64,000 nucleotides of DNA from Limnephilus marmoratus (taxonomy: Eukaryota; Arthropoda; Insecta; Trichoptera; Limnephilidae): contig OU862931.1 of NCBI GenBank assembly GCA_917880885.1, positions 13,155,337 through 13,219,336 on the forward strand, in the 5' to 3' direction. Under the pieces are notes generated by a model that saw only the letters and a program-made list of their open reading frames with translations, made no database searches and was not told the origin of the DNA. This document shows, piece by piece, positions 52,740 to 64,000 of this stretch (positions are counted from its first letter, which is position 1; every line of letters begins with the position of its first letter). The position numbers were made by a program, and so were the translations under genes.

Positions 52740-53515
52740 TATTTCTAAGTCTTTTAAAATTATAAGTACATTTTCTTATTCCTTTGACAAGTTCACAAAT
52801 ATGTGTCTTCCATTTAAAACGTTGATTTTACTTGTGCAAAACAAATTTTTTAAACACATAAATTATAAATTAAAATTACTCTTTGCAAATAACACCGAAT
52901 CCTTAAAATTTCACAACTTTACTCCACTTCAAACGCGTAGATTAATATCTGATCAAATATTTTTATACAAAATTCTGAATAACGGCCTGGACTCTCCCGA
53001 ACTCGTAAATTATTTAAGAATTCACATACCTGCAAGACCAACCAGACTAAACCATTTTTTTCATTTGCCCGCGTACAGAACCAACCTTAGAAAAAATTCT
53101 CCAATACCCCGCATATGCGCGCAATATAACACGCAATTTAACAATATCGATATTCTTAATAATACTCTTGTGAAATACCGATACGAAGTCAAGCGTACGA
53201 CCACAAATGTGAATTAAATTAATGCACAGCTATAGAAAAGGTACAGCATGAGCATCTCCTGTCCCCATCCCATCTTCCTCTGCCTCTTGCCCTTTCCTAT
53301 TCCTTCTTCCTTCTAATATACTTACATTTATATATTTTTGTTAATTTCATTTTCATTTTCAATTAAAATTTTGTATTATATCATAATAACCATTAGCATA
53401 AGAAACTGTTTTGGCTTACCTCATTTTTAACCGCTTCATTTTTAACATCCTGTATAAAACTGCTGTTTGTTTCTTACAATAAATAAATAAATAATTAAAT
53501 AATTAAATAATAATT
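52740..53515 (+). pseudogene. Non-LTR retrotransposon 3' end
   Basis: The frame 52801-53217 reads LQTRRLISDQIFLYKILNNG, DSPELVNYLRIHIPARPTR, FFHLPAYRTNLRKNSPIPR and ICAQYNTQFNNIDIL, the same C-terminal layout as 41290-41790 (L..RR...D..FLYKI.NG....P.L.......R..R....F......N...NSP..R....N). Stop at 53217; the 3' end is (AATA)n near 53480-53515. 5'-truncated. Confidence 0.75.
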
Positions 53516-53714
53516 AAAAAATAATTATACATACACCGAGATATTAAATTTTCGAAGTTGAACTAAGTAGAACATGCTTGATCGCAATTAGTTCTGCTAC
53601 ATTTACTTCGGTGTCTTATAATTTTTATTTCTGGTTTTGTTTTAAATTTATTGACAGATAATGGGATAAATTTTGTTTTTCTAGTTTTTAAGGAGAGAAG
53701 AGATTTTTTTAATC

Positions 53715-56305
53715 TATTTTGTCCAGGAATTGACGGTGTATGCGTCTGTCAACCACCAGCTGCATGGCAGGCCGAATTGGGAGAAAATGGTTGAGAGAGA
53801 CCATTCTAATTCTAACTTGACACTGACTGTATCTGACACTGACCCCCAGATTCCTACCTACACCCAGGGCTGGGCAGTATTTGAATTACTTGTAATTGAA
53901 ATACGTATTTGAAATACAAATACGTATTTTGTATTTGTATTTCAATTACTTCCTAACAATGTATTTTGTAATTGATATTTCAATTACCTGCTGCTGATGT
54001 ATTTTGTAATTTGTATTTCAAATACTTATGGCTTCAAAATACATTTTCAAATACATTGTTAGCATTGCCGCTTATACGGCCATTTGCTAAACCAAAACCT
54101 GGAAAGGACATGCAATACATAGGCCAACAGAACTAGCTCAGAGCCGGCGCAAGCAAGGTTCCTCTTAAAACCAAGGCGAGTGTTGTGGTTCGCTTGTGAA
54201 TTCCTCCTCCTTCTTTCCTCACAATCTCCAGGTCTCTTTCCTCAATCAGAACACAGTTTTGCACGTAAAGGGTTTATTAATTTAGAAGGAGACAGGGTTT
54301 TACAATTGCCAGCCTCGGCAAACTACACATGGGTACTTGCTAGGTATAGTATTTTAACATGGCGGGGAACTCTCTCTACTCTCCACACGTATTAGTGAAT
54401 TTAAACGCGGGATGTAACACACCAGAGCGGACAAAGATTCCTTTTACTCACAAAGCAGGATATGAGGTAGTCGTCAGACAGGCTACTGTGGGCCGGAGCC
54501 TTCTCGTGCACAATACACATTATAGAAACAATCACGAGTTTTTAGGTTCTCGAACAGCGCACTAGCGCAATCACTGTTGTCAAGCCCGCGATCAGCCGGG
54601 GAATGAATGTCGGGGCCGATCGGCGCTTGGGCTACGGACCTCCGCGTGCGGAGAGGGGGGGGTGGAGAGGGGGCGGTGCGGCGAGCAGTGCACTGGGGGC
54701 CAATTCACTAGTTCCTCGCAACAGGAATAAGGGGGTCTATTCTTTATCTTTTGTAACGTAACAACATTTAGCTGTCTTAATAATGATAATGAAAAATAAA
54801 CTGACATAGTAATACATAGACTAAAAACGCTTTAATCTTGTCCTATTGTCCTGTGCTAGAACTCTTACTAATGATTATTTGTAGTTCTCTTATTATTGCT
54901 TTATAATGTACTGCACATTTTTTATTATTATTGTCCAGTGGCTATAATAGCACTGTTATTGTACATTTTATATTATATTATATTTTACGTGTCAGAGCTT
55001 TGTATTGTACATTTTTGTATCATAGTGTTAGATCTAGCACTGTAGGAATAATTTGACTGAATACTAGATTATTTTTAAGTTAATTACTGTAAAGCGAACT
55101 TGAAGTGAAATAACACAAAACTGCACTATACAAATGTCATTTATGTATATAAAAATGAATCCTTGTTTCCCTTGGACACGCCATAACTTCAGAACGATTT
55201 TACCTATTTTTTTAAAGTTTTCTAATACCTACTTTGTAGAAGGTTCTTACGGAAAGAAAAATTATGAAAATTACACAGAAATTTGGATAATTTCAGAAAA
55301 ATTAACGACTGTTTTAACTTCGCACGTTTGATGAAATTGAATTTAGCAGGCAGCTGTTTTTTTTGTAATCAAAGAATTGTCTATGAATTTTTTAAACTAT
55401 AGATATTTTAAATAGGTACCTATGTTAGGTACCAGATTTGATTGATTGTTCTTGTAATACACAAAAATTAATATTTGTAATACGTGAAAAATGAAAATTT
55501 GAAAAAAAAATTTAATAGCTGGCAAGCGAGTTGTTTGAAAATTGAATGTACTGGGACTGAATATATCGAACGCGGGAGGGGGGTTGGCGGGAGAAACAAT
55601 TTATTTCTTTGAAAGTGGCATTGCAACACATGCCGGAAAACTGCTAGTGTTATTATAATAATAATTATTATAATATAACACCTATATGTCCTATACCAAA
55701 AGTAACTTGTAAAGTTTTGTGGTATTATTCATCTAATAAAGATGTTAATACCACAAAAGTTTTAATAAAGTTTCATCTTTTTTAGATGAATAATACAACA
55801 AAACTTTACAAGTGGAGCGGAGATGAGATGTGTCTTCTAAGCAATATGATTGGTCAATTTTTGCACGTCTCTGTTACATTCAACTCTGTTACACTCTGTT
55901 CACTCTGCTCAGCTTTGCTTCTTTGGAAACGCACCCTTAGATAATAGGGCACTTACGAAAATTAATTGTAACTAAAGGTTCTACCAAAATCAAACGTATT
56001 TTGTTATTTGTATTTTGTATTTGAAATTAAAAAATGGTGAAAATACTGTATTTTGTATTTCAAATACACGACTTGAAAGTATTTTGTATTTCGTATTTTA
56101 AATAGATGCGAAAAAGTATTTTGTAATTTGTATTTTAATTACAGCAAAGCATGTATTTTGCCCAGCCCTGCTTACACCTAATACCCCTTTATTTCCCAGA
56201 ACTTCCTCTCCTCCATTTCCTAAAAATACCTTCCACACAGTATCCCCAAAGATGACATACGCCCTGAGGGGAATTATTTTCCTCCTATGTGGAGCTAATG
56301 TACAA
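53715..56305 (+). repeat. Family B copy split by a hAT-like element
   Basis: 53715-53864 (CCACCAGCTGCATGGCAGGC, CCGAATTGGGAGAAA) and 56171-56305 (CCCAGAACTTCCTCTCCTCC, ATCCCCAAAGATGACATA, GTGGAGCTAATGT) are the middle and end of one plus-strand family B copy. Confidence 0.7.
53865..56170. mobile_element. 2.3-kb non-autonomous hAT-like element
   Basis: Termini CAGGGCTGGGCAGTATTT and its inverse ATTTTGCCCAGCCCTG are flanked by CCTACACC (53857-53864) and CTTACACC (56171-56178), an 8-bp duplication with one mismatch. Both subterminal regions (53890-54050, 55985-56150) are packed with GTATTTTGTAATT / ATTTCAAATAC words, typical transposase binding arrays. The interior includes a GC-rich patch at 54570-54720 and a hairpin with ~38-bp arms at 55708-55750/55771-55812. 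No transposase is recognised. Confidence 0.82.
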
Positions 56306-56306
56306 C

Positions 56307-56600
56307 AAAAACATATGCCATTTACATAGATGATAAACAGGGAAGGTCCTAGGACTAAAACTTGAAGTACGCCGAAATGACTTATTTTTGACGAACTAAG
56401 CACGCGTTGATCTTCTTTGTCCATATGTTTTTAAACAACTCCTCTTTAAATCATCACTTTTGCTTTGACCACTGTATTGAAGCAAATACCGCAGCTGCTT
56501 TCCAAGGTAAATAAATAACACGATTCCTTTATTTCTTTTCTTTGTTGTGTATAAACCACATTGGTACAAGAAATGGATAGCGACTCTGTTCACAGTTCAC
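56307..56600 (-). pseudogene. Non-LTR RT fragment
   Basis: Minus strand from about 56373 reads GVLQVLVLGPSLFIIYVNGI, a worn G.PQGSVLGPLLF..Y.N motif. Upstream (to 56593) IVLFIYLGKQLRYLLQYS may be the decayed DLSKAFDTV region. Confidence 0.6.
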
Positions 56601-57199
56601 ATAATAAACACACTTAGCAAAGGACACCTAGACTCTGTACGCTGTAATAGAGTAATGTAACACCATTTCGCACAGTAGACTGTGTGCACTTAAGCAAAGA
56701 CACTTAAGCATGTACAACATTCAACACACGTAGGAGTGCATTGGAGGATAGTGCGCACTCCTCCCTAAGCAGGGTGCAAGCAGCGGAAGCCGCTAGCAAT
56801 ATGAGCGTAAACAATGTTTAACAGACGTTAATCTGGATTAACTCAGTAACTGGGGATGCTACGTATCTGTTGTCTTAGTAGTCTCTGGCACCTTGGTAGA
56901 GGATAACTGGGTTAAAATATTATGAACACTGACTAGTGGGTAATTTATCTGGGTTTCTAAGTTTTAGATAAAGGAAATTTATTAAGCCTATTTTAATTGA
57001 ATAACGTGCAAAAGTCGCGTCTGCTCAACCAGTAGAACCATGGTAATATTTATTTTGAGAAATTTTGTGAAATAAAATTAGTGAGGGGAAGAAGATTAAT
57101 CAAACTACTAAACATATCACGGAATCTTTCAAAGGTATTTGGTTAAATGAGAGTCTTGTGATGAAAACCTACGCAATTTTTAATCTTCGCGTGAGTACT
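56601..57199. other. No recognisable feature
   Basis: No supportable gene. Confidence 0.35.
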
Positions 57200-57540
57200 T
57201 ATGTAACCAGAATAATAGTATAGAATTTTTATTAAAATTATTAAACTCTAAATTCGACTGTTGTGAACCTACACGAACAACTAGACAAACATTAACATTT
57301 TATATACATGCATCTCATTCCAACTATGATTTGCATTCTCCAATACAACGTTTACATAGTCTTGGTAACAAATACTTAAACTATATGGATGTATTTGACA
57401 ATAATTTGAACTTAGCAAACCAACTTCAAACGCCATATGTGCCAACTATGTATTTCTACCCACTTTACGTCAACTCCTATATTTTATGGACCATATTTTG
57501 TTTAATACTCGTATGTATTTTATGTTACCTGTATTTTCGG
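57200..57540 (+). pseudogene. Non-LTR C-terminal fragment
   Basis: Readings LLKLLNSKFDCCEPTRTTRQ, then LTFYIHASHSNYDLHSPIQR and LHSLGNKYLNYMDVF, parallel the NG..D......R..R....F.........SP..R....N pattern of 52801-53217. It begins without a start and is frameshifted upstream. Confidence 0.5.
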
Positions 57541-58015
57541 TGTATCCAAGAGTGACGGACGTTTGAATTTATCCTTATCACTGCGGTGCCAGGCAATTTT
57601 CCGAGAGAGTTCTGCTGAAGAGGTCAAAATATCTCCTTCAACCAGTCTCTCCCGATCCAGCTTGCCACACAGTTGGTGGGCAGACGCATCCGGACAAAAC
57701 TCACCCCATGAACCCGGGCAACCCTGCTAAGTCACCAAACGTAGCAAACCACTTGGGGTGACCAGTGGCAGAGATGTTGGTTATCCGATAAATGGTTCCC
57801 GGGGTGGCGGCACCCACACCCGCCTCCCGAATTGAAAAGCACTCTGGTAAAATTTGGAGGGCAGGAATGGATATCGCCGCCCGGAAACCTTTATTGGATA
57901 ACCAACACCTCTGCCATAGGTCACACCAAGTGGTTCGCTGCGTCAGGGGTGCCCGGGTTCATGAGGTGAGGTTTGTCTAGGTCTTGGAGGCTTTATGGAG
58001 CCAATATAAAAAAAA
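57541..58015. repeat. Second head-to-head pair of family B copies
   Basis: 57541-57832 is minus orientation (ending CCCGCCTCCCGAATT) and 57848-58015 is plus orientation (starting AAATTTGGAGGGCAGG), separated by about 15 bases. The plus copy has lost most of its 3' half (GGTCTTGGAGGC joined to a TTTATGGAGCC tail). Confidence 0.8.
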
Positions 58016-58595
58016 TGCTACATTACACTTTTGAAACATGTTGACATTTTTTTAAATAAAGTAAAGACGAAGACAGTTATTTTTTTGCTATTATTAAAGA
58101 ATTCGCTTACAACGCGCGTTATTAGTTTCAATGGCACCGAAAAAAAACCGCCATGGATGTCGTCATATTATTCCTAACTTAACTTTGCATAAATCTCAAG
58201 GGATGGCAAGAAGACCACCCCTACAAGAGGGTGTCAGCGCCAGTACTGAAAAATTGAATTAACGCCTGGAGCCTCCGTAATGCGTTTCTATAAAAGTCTA
58301 CCGCTGTGGGAGTTATGTGATTTGACAGGGAAGCAGAGAGGCGTTGAGGTCGGGCAGAGAGGTGGGTTTGAGTTGTGGAAAGATGATATGAAAAGCGCAG
58401 ACAAGTTTAAAATCCTCATTTTAAGAAAAAATTAATCATTTATAACAACCGTCTGAATCCTACGTTGGACTACCAATTACTTTATTTATTTTATTTTATT
58501 GTTTTATTTATGTATTTAAATTTACAGTACAACGTGTCATTTTCAACCATGTGTTTTTAAACAGTCGTAGTACATTGAAAAAAGAAAAGATTTTT
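58016..58595. other. No recognisable feature
   Basis: No supportable gene; TTTATT-rich near 58480-58515. Confidence 0.35.
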
Positions 58596-58833
58596 TGAAG
58601 TAAAACTTCTTTATCCAAGCTTGACTTGGGGAGTAAGCTGGTGAATGCGTGACGAGAGTATTACGAAAAGTGTGCCTTTACGCCTTTACCCTTTGAGGAG
58701 TAAGCTGGTGAATGCGTGACGAGAGCGTTATGAAATGTGTGATAGGGCGAAGCAAACGGTCGGGCGTGGCGAACGGATGGTGAGAGGGAGATATAAGCTA
58801 GTGAAGTTTTACGTCAGTCGTGTGGTCTAAAGT
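58596..58833 (+). repeat. Family I repeat
   Basis: TGAAGTAAAACTTC at the left and its near-inverse TGAAGTTTTACGTCA at 58802-58816, followed by GTCGTGTGGTCTAAAG shared with 38255. Internally GAGTAAGCTGGTGAATGCGT occurs twice (58630, 58699). Probably a small non-autonomous DNA element. Confidence 0.65.
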
Positions 58834-59035
58834 ACACACGTTTTTTTTTAAATTACACGCAACAATGGAAAATTACGAACAACTTAATGAAAGCATTAAA
58901 AAAAATCACAATAAAATCAAAAAAACTTTTAGGTTACCAATATGTATAGCTAAAATGTTTGATCAGTACAGCCTTGTATTCCAAGTCCACAATTGTTAGC
59001 GATTCAGTGTAAAAGATTTGTGCATTCGAATTAGA

Positions 59036-59477
59036 ACAATTTGGGAGGAGGATATGGGTACCGCCGCCCCTGGATCCATTTCTTGGATAACAAACACTCC
59101 TCCGGAAGGAATCCCACGTGGTTCGCTACGTTTGGAGATTTAGCAATGGTAGGTTGGGTTTAAGGGGGGAGGTATGTCTAGGTCTTAGGGGCGAATGCAT
59201 TTGCCCACCTGCGTGGCGGGCCGAATCGGGAGAGACTGGTTGATGGAGACCTAACCTAGACCTCTTTAGCGGGACTTTCTCGACCCAGCGCCTTGCACCG
59301 CAGAGGGAGGGATGGATTTTGATTTGATAAATTGCCCACCAGACTCCCTACCACTCACACCGTTTTACTTTCCTGAACTTCCTCTCCTTTAATGCTAATT
59401 TCCCTAAAAATGCATTCCACACAGTATCCCTAAAGATGATATAGATACTGAGGATTTTTTTCTTGAGCAGCTAATGT
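59036..59477 (+). repeat. Family B, long form
   Basis: Starts AATTTGGGAGGAGGATATGG and ends GAGCAGCTAATGTAAAAAA. It includes the middle region (CACCTGCGTGGCGGGCCGAA, GGGAGAGACTGG) missing from 43011-43345. About 440 bp. Confidence 0.82.
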
Positions 59478-59574
59478 AAAAAATTAAATTATAGGTAACT
59501 TTTTACTACGTACCGTGATTTTATTTACAGGTCTGGATCAAAATAACGCAAATATTTAATACATATTTTTATTT

Positions 59575-60200
59575 ATTTATTTACTTATTTAAGGAACATA
59601 AACAGTCTTAATAACATAATATACATAAGAAGATAACAAAAAACAGACCAATTATTAATGTTCACAGATAGGTATTTAGAAACATTAAAGTAACAGAATG
59701 TAAACTAGAATATTTAAGGAAAGAAAAAAAAACAGGACAAAGCAGCAATTAAAAAAAATATATATATAATACAGGTGTAGATTCAACAAGTGATAAACCT
59801 AAATATAAAAACACAACAATAAAATAAATGTAAAGAAAATAGGGTGCAAAACAGGTATTTGGATTGGGACAGGTAAGGGGAGGACAGGGATAAGGGAAAG
59901 TTGCCACGCAGGTAATTTAAAAATATTAGGTACAATTAATTTAATCATCATGAATATGTGTTATGTATTATTCGCACGTAGTATGTTATACAATGAAATT
60001 CTGTAGCGAAAGTAACTAGCAGTGAATACATGTTACATGTCCTTTGCATAAATTCATTTTGTTTGGAATTGGTGTTGCATCTATCAATGTAGAAAAAGGT
60101 ATTTTGTCTGCTATATCGAGTCGGCGCGTGGAAATTTATTTTATTTAGCAACTCCGGGCAGTCAACTTTCGAGTTAATAATTTTGTACAGGAGCATCTTT
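59575..60200 (-). pseudogene. Non-LTR retrotransposon 3' end
   Basis: Minus strand from 60196: LLYKIINSKVDCPELLNKIN, FHAPTRYSRQNTFFYI, then NSKQNEFMQRTCNMY and stop region near 59948, the same C-terminal layout as 52801-53217. The 3' end on this strand is the CTTAAATAAGTAAATAAAT tract at 59575. Confidence 0.7.
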
Positions 60201-61180
60201 TATTAATTATAATATATCGCTTTCTGCCAAGATGACCCCAAGATTAGATTTTTAATTCTTTATTTTCATGAGTTATAATTTTAAAACAATTAGTAGGATT
60301 TTTGGGGTTAAAACAGGTTTTCCATGATTTTTTATAAAATATTTTATTTACTTTCAATTTACACTGTGGGATTGCGTTATTTTAATCAAACATATTTGTA
60401 AAACATTGTAGACAGATACAATAGGTAAAAAAACATGAGTTAAGGAATCATATTTTAAATTCACTCTTGTGAAATTGTTACTGTAAAACATAAACAACTA
60501 TATTGACGGATAAACTTTTATATAAATACCACGAAGTTGCTCTATGCTGCTTTGTAAGCGTAACATATTCGTTCGTGGTACTTTTCTTTACTGCTAAAGT
60601 ACCCCATTTCATTTTATGGTCTCCATGAGAAGTCGCGGATTAAATAATATCTGTCGCAATGTTAATACGAAATGCAGCAGGAGTGTAAAAATGCGCATGG
60701 GATAAAACCCACATAATATGTAACTGAAAATGGAATGCTGGTGTAATTGTCAAATTTGAAGCAAAAAATACATCTCAAAAAAAGCGACCATACCTTTCGT
60801 AAAACAGTTTTAATGGTCAACCAAATATTAAATAAAAATGTCATTACTATCTCTTTCTTAATTAAAAAAATACTGTGAGATTACCCAAATGGCGATGACA
60901 TTTTCAATTTTCATTAAAATCGTTAATATTAAAACTGTTTTACAAAAGGTAAGGTCGCTTCACCTATTTCTGAAGTAGATTATAGTATAAGCCAAAGCGA
61001 TATATTGCTATTTCCTGTATGTGGGTATTATATTTGGATTAAAAATGTTTTATTTGTCATATTCATAGCTAAATGAAAAAAAATTGTAGGAAGCTCAATT
61101 TTTTTCAAAACGACTTAACAGAAGTTATAGATTTTATAATTTTATTAATCACAAATCTAAGACAAATCAAATATTTTTTT
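60201..61180. other. No gene; foldback repeat at 60778-60966
   Basis: 60778-60820 (AAGCGACCATACCTTTCG, TAAAACAGTTTTAAT) is inverted at 60920-60966. Short outer matches (ATATATCGCTTT at 60211 and AAAGCGATATAT at 60994) may extend the palindrome. Confidence 0.5.
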
Positions 61181-61345
61181 TACATTAAATCCACACAGGA
61201 GTTTTCAAAATAATTTTCCTCGGGGCCTATGTCATCTGAGATGCTGTGTGGAGGGTCTTTTTGAGGAAAGGGAGAAATGAACATTGGTCTTGAAGAGACC
61301 CATGTTATAGGAAGGAGGAAACACAAAGGCCGGCAAATCGTTCCA
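61181..61345 (-). repeat. Family B 3' end plus LINE scrap
   Basis: 61181-61296 is the minus-strand end of family B (ACATTAAATCCACACAGGAG, GATGCTGTGTGGAGGGTC). 61297-61345 is the inverse of 38735-38790 (GGTCTTGAAGAGACCCATGT). Confidence 0.65.
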
Positions 61346-62755
61346 CAGCCGAGCTGTAAAACACAATGACGTGTAATAATAACGAGTAAATAATGATTAC
61401 ATATTACGCAAAATTAATTGAAAACAGTAGTATTTTCACTTTTGAACTAAATTTCCTACCACAAAAACGTTTATATTAACAATAATTAAGACGTACAAAA
61501 ATATGACATCTTAGTTACTAAAAATTACTTTTCAAATTTGTGTACACCTAGCACCAATACTTTGAATAGGAAAATAATGACAATAGGAAAATTTACACGT
61601 ATTTACATATCTTGCACGATCTTAAATCATCGATTCGTACATCGTTTTACAGTTTTTTTTTCAATATTAGCCAACACCAAAAATGTCTGTCTTTGAGAAA
61701 AATGTGGAATTTAAAGATCTTGGTCCAGGTGTTTTTTTGTTAAACAGAAAAATAAATAAACGAACAAAATTATGTAAGTGGTTGGTTCCCGGGGTCCCAG
61801 ATGACCAGCGTAAATTGATTGTTTGACCTCTAATTGGTCGCTTGGTTTTCGCTTCACATGTTTCCGGCAACCTTGTTTATCTCGTCAATTCGGTAAACTC
61901 CATTATATATCGCGGATCATGAGGATATTTGTTCCGTGGTCCTTCATTGACCAACGTCCATTAATCGATCAACCGACCGATTAAGCATCACCACGAAGCG
62001 GGATCAAGAACGATAGTCTCTAAAATCAAACTGATTATCAATCAGCGACTTCTAATATTTAGATTAAAACACGTTGGTGGCATTTTGTTCCATTAGGTGG
62101 GTCATAAAAACATATTTTCTTAAATCACTGTAGAACTTCATGAGTACGCTTGTATCACGTGATAAGAATCGTCCAATGCTGCTGTGGGAACGGGGTAATT
62201 TTTTTAAATGCAACCTAACCTAACAACATTGTTGTGAATGGTTTTTGAAATAATAACGCCTGTTTTCACAACAAAACCTTTTATTTTAGACTGAAACACT
62301 ATTATAATCAGGAGCAAGTGTGTAGGGCGGCATGGAAGTCAACGTCCTCTCTATTAGCTCTCAAAATATCTTTGTTTCTCAAAATCTCACAGTTCCCCAT
62401 ACCTTGGTATGCACCATGGAGGGGTGACCCTAAATACTACCGACATCTATCGGATAAGTCTATAACCTCTGAGATATATTTACACTGGATCCATTTACTT
62501 ATTTTAATTCGAACTGTCACAGTAATTTTAATTCTCGAAGACTAGGATGGCAGTAGATATTTCGTTTCATATTATTTAGAGCGCGACGAAAATTTACTTC
62601 TACGGTTCGATTTTAACAATCTGCACTAAGATTGGATTTGTAGATTAGGATATTCTCTGATTAATTTATAAATCCTGCATCTCATTCCTGTCACCCACCA
62701 TCTCAAAAGTGCCCCGTATCCGATTATTCAACCCGCTATAAACACGAATTAAATG
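61346..62755. other. No recognisable feature
   Basis: No supportable gene; a short CTAACCTAAC at 62214-62223. Confidence 0.35.
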
Positions 62756-62895
62756 TCATTGAAGAAGAGGATAATAAAAATAATCCAAATGAAAATATGA
62801 AAGAGAATAAGACACAGAAAACACAATGATATATTACATTGAATAATCTTCAAAAGTTATAAAAAAATAGTTTTTTCTTATAAAAATTGAATACT
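62756..62895. repeat. SINE E body fragments in inverted arrangement
   Basis: 62756-62821 is the minus-strand middle of SINE E (inverse of TTTCATATTTTC and TCTTCTTCAATG). 62827-62895 is its plus-strand tail (GATATATTACATTGA, AATCTTCAAAAGTTATAAAA). Confidence 0.65.
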
Positions 62896-63066
62896 CATTC
62901 CAACTTTCATAAAAAGTCAGTAGTTCCATATAAATAAAATCGGATATATTTATTCGTGGCGCTATCCAGGTTACAAACCAATTCTTAGAATGATTGTTCC
63001 AATAAAGGGTAGTTGCTTGTGATATTAAAAAAAAATTGTTGAAGATAATATTGTTAATGGCAATAT

Positions 63067-63292
63067 TGTTAGTGCAATGGCGAAATTGGTAAACGCACAT
63101 CCTAGATGGACGAGAGGTTCTGGGTTCGAGTCCCAGTTGCGACCATTATATTTTTCTGTTTTTCTGTGCCTTTTTCTCTTTCATATTTTCGTTTAGATTA
63201 TTATTATTATTATCATCTTCAATGATATATTACATTGATGGGAAATAACCTTCAAAAGTCATAAAAACAGAGTTTTTCTTATAAAAAATTAA
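63067..63292 (+). repeat. SINE E, full-length copy with tRNA-like head
   Basis: The head 63070-63145 has A-box-like TGGCGAAATTGGTAAACGC and B box GGGTTCGAGTCCC. The cloverleaf is incomplete in the acceptor stem. The body has TTTCATATTTTCGTTTAGAT, then (ATT)n, TCTTCAATGATATATTAC and a CTTCAAAAGTCATAAAA tail. Confidence 0.75.
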
Positions 63293-64000
63293 TTAAATGC
63301 TTTACTTAGATTTGATCTAGATGCATAATTCTCGAATGTGGTGGTGAAAAATGCAAGTAAAAATAGGTAGCGCAACAGGGATTGACACATCACGAACCAA
63401 CAAACAGATATTGTCAGTAAAAATCTAATTAAAAGCATGTATATACATAATATATATTACAGAACTTTTCAATAATATAATCTCCACTAACATATTTCTA
63501 CAAACACAATTCTTGGGTGATTCATCACTGACAGTCTTACAATAAAGTTAAAATACATATCATAAACTGAGCACTGTAAATAAAATATATTACCAGATAT
63601 CTAACGGATTTCTTGGCCGAACATACCTAGCCCAACTTTTTGACCTATATTACAAGTATTGGACATAATATTTTATCTCTGACCGGCGAGGTCCCCGGCA
63701 AAGCCCAGACTTTATGCAGAGTTTTTGGAAAACAGGTTCGAAGACAGATCAAGTTTGCAAAATATCTATAGAGAAGTGCTAAAATTAAGCTTTAAGGGGT
63801 GGGAAAAGGGAATGTGTATAGGTATTTTTTTCCAAATCTAGTATAGATGTAGTATTTCTCTTATTTTGACGGTCAAAGCCATTACTGTCTGAATAAAACT
63901 CCAGATTTATATTTGAAAAATAAAAGTTTGTACAAAAAAAGAAATAAAAACCCAGATATATGTATATTTAATCTTTAATCACTAATCAGTATACTTAATT
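63293..64000. other. No recognisable feature
   Basis: AT-rich to the window end; no supportable gene. Confidence 0.35.

Overview
The window reads as repeat-dominated, AT-rich nuclear DNA of an arthropod, most likely an insect. Evidence: a (CCTAA)n block matching the insect TTAGG-type telomere repeat, several tRNA-headed SINE families, many 5'-truncated non-LTR retrotransposon fragments, Ty3/Gypsy LTR elements and small DNA-transposon derivatives. I cannot name the species. I recognise no intact host protein gene and nothing bacterial (no operons, ribosome binding sites or CRISPR). All comparisons were made by eye.

Layout. 52-10969 is one long Ty3/Gypsy retrotransposon: two 784-bp LTRs differing at only about three positions, 4-bp target duplication GTAC, gag, a protease remnant, reverse transcriptase/RNase H, integrase, and a 4-kb 3' non-coding tail with its own repeat modules. 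Its coding region steps -1 three times; the first step coincides with a textbook A AAA AAC slippery heptamer, and the DTG/DSG part of the protease is missing. From 10987 to 24 kb lie a Tc1-like MITE, tRNA-like sequence, copies of an abundant ~335-440 bp repeat (family B), a piggyBac-like MITE with TTAA duplications, foldback repeats, an element carrying a 119-bp tandem duplication, and a second Gypsy LTR with its primer binding site (23182-24060). From 24.9 to 36 kb lie a non-LTR reverse-transcriptase relic, a duplicated unit (25986/29705) in which only one copy carries a palindromic insertion, a long-TIR MITE, a hAT-like MITE with a perfect 8-bp duplication inside a SINE, a telomere-like block, an L2-like 3' end and a nest of palindromes at 34.3-35.0 kb. 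From 36 to 64 kb lie a foldback MITE, a tRNA-Thr-like SINE, an 18-bp minisatellite grown from a family B fragment, more SINEs and LINE relics, a 2.3-kb hAT-like element splitting a family B copy, and head-to-head family B copies.

The most interesting signal is a set of hammerhead-ribozyme-like cores (CTGANGA, stem II, GAAA, short self-complementary helix III, NUH cleavage site, helix I) in two repeat families, C and D. They often sit in near-perfect palindromes with one core facing outward on each arm, and one lies just behind the stop codon of a LINE relic. The bases next to the core covary (GGC:GCC, GGT:ACC, GGA:TCC), which argues for conserved RNA structure rather than chance.

As a system, the window is a layered record of transposition: hAT into SINE, hAT into family B, minisatellite from B inside family I, family I inside a TA-flanked MITE, palindromes within palindromes. 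The youngest event visible is probably the Gypsy insertion.
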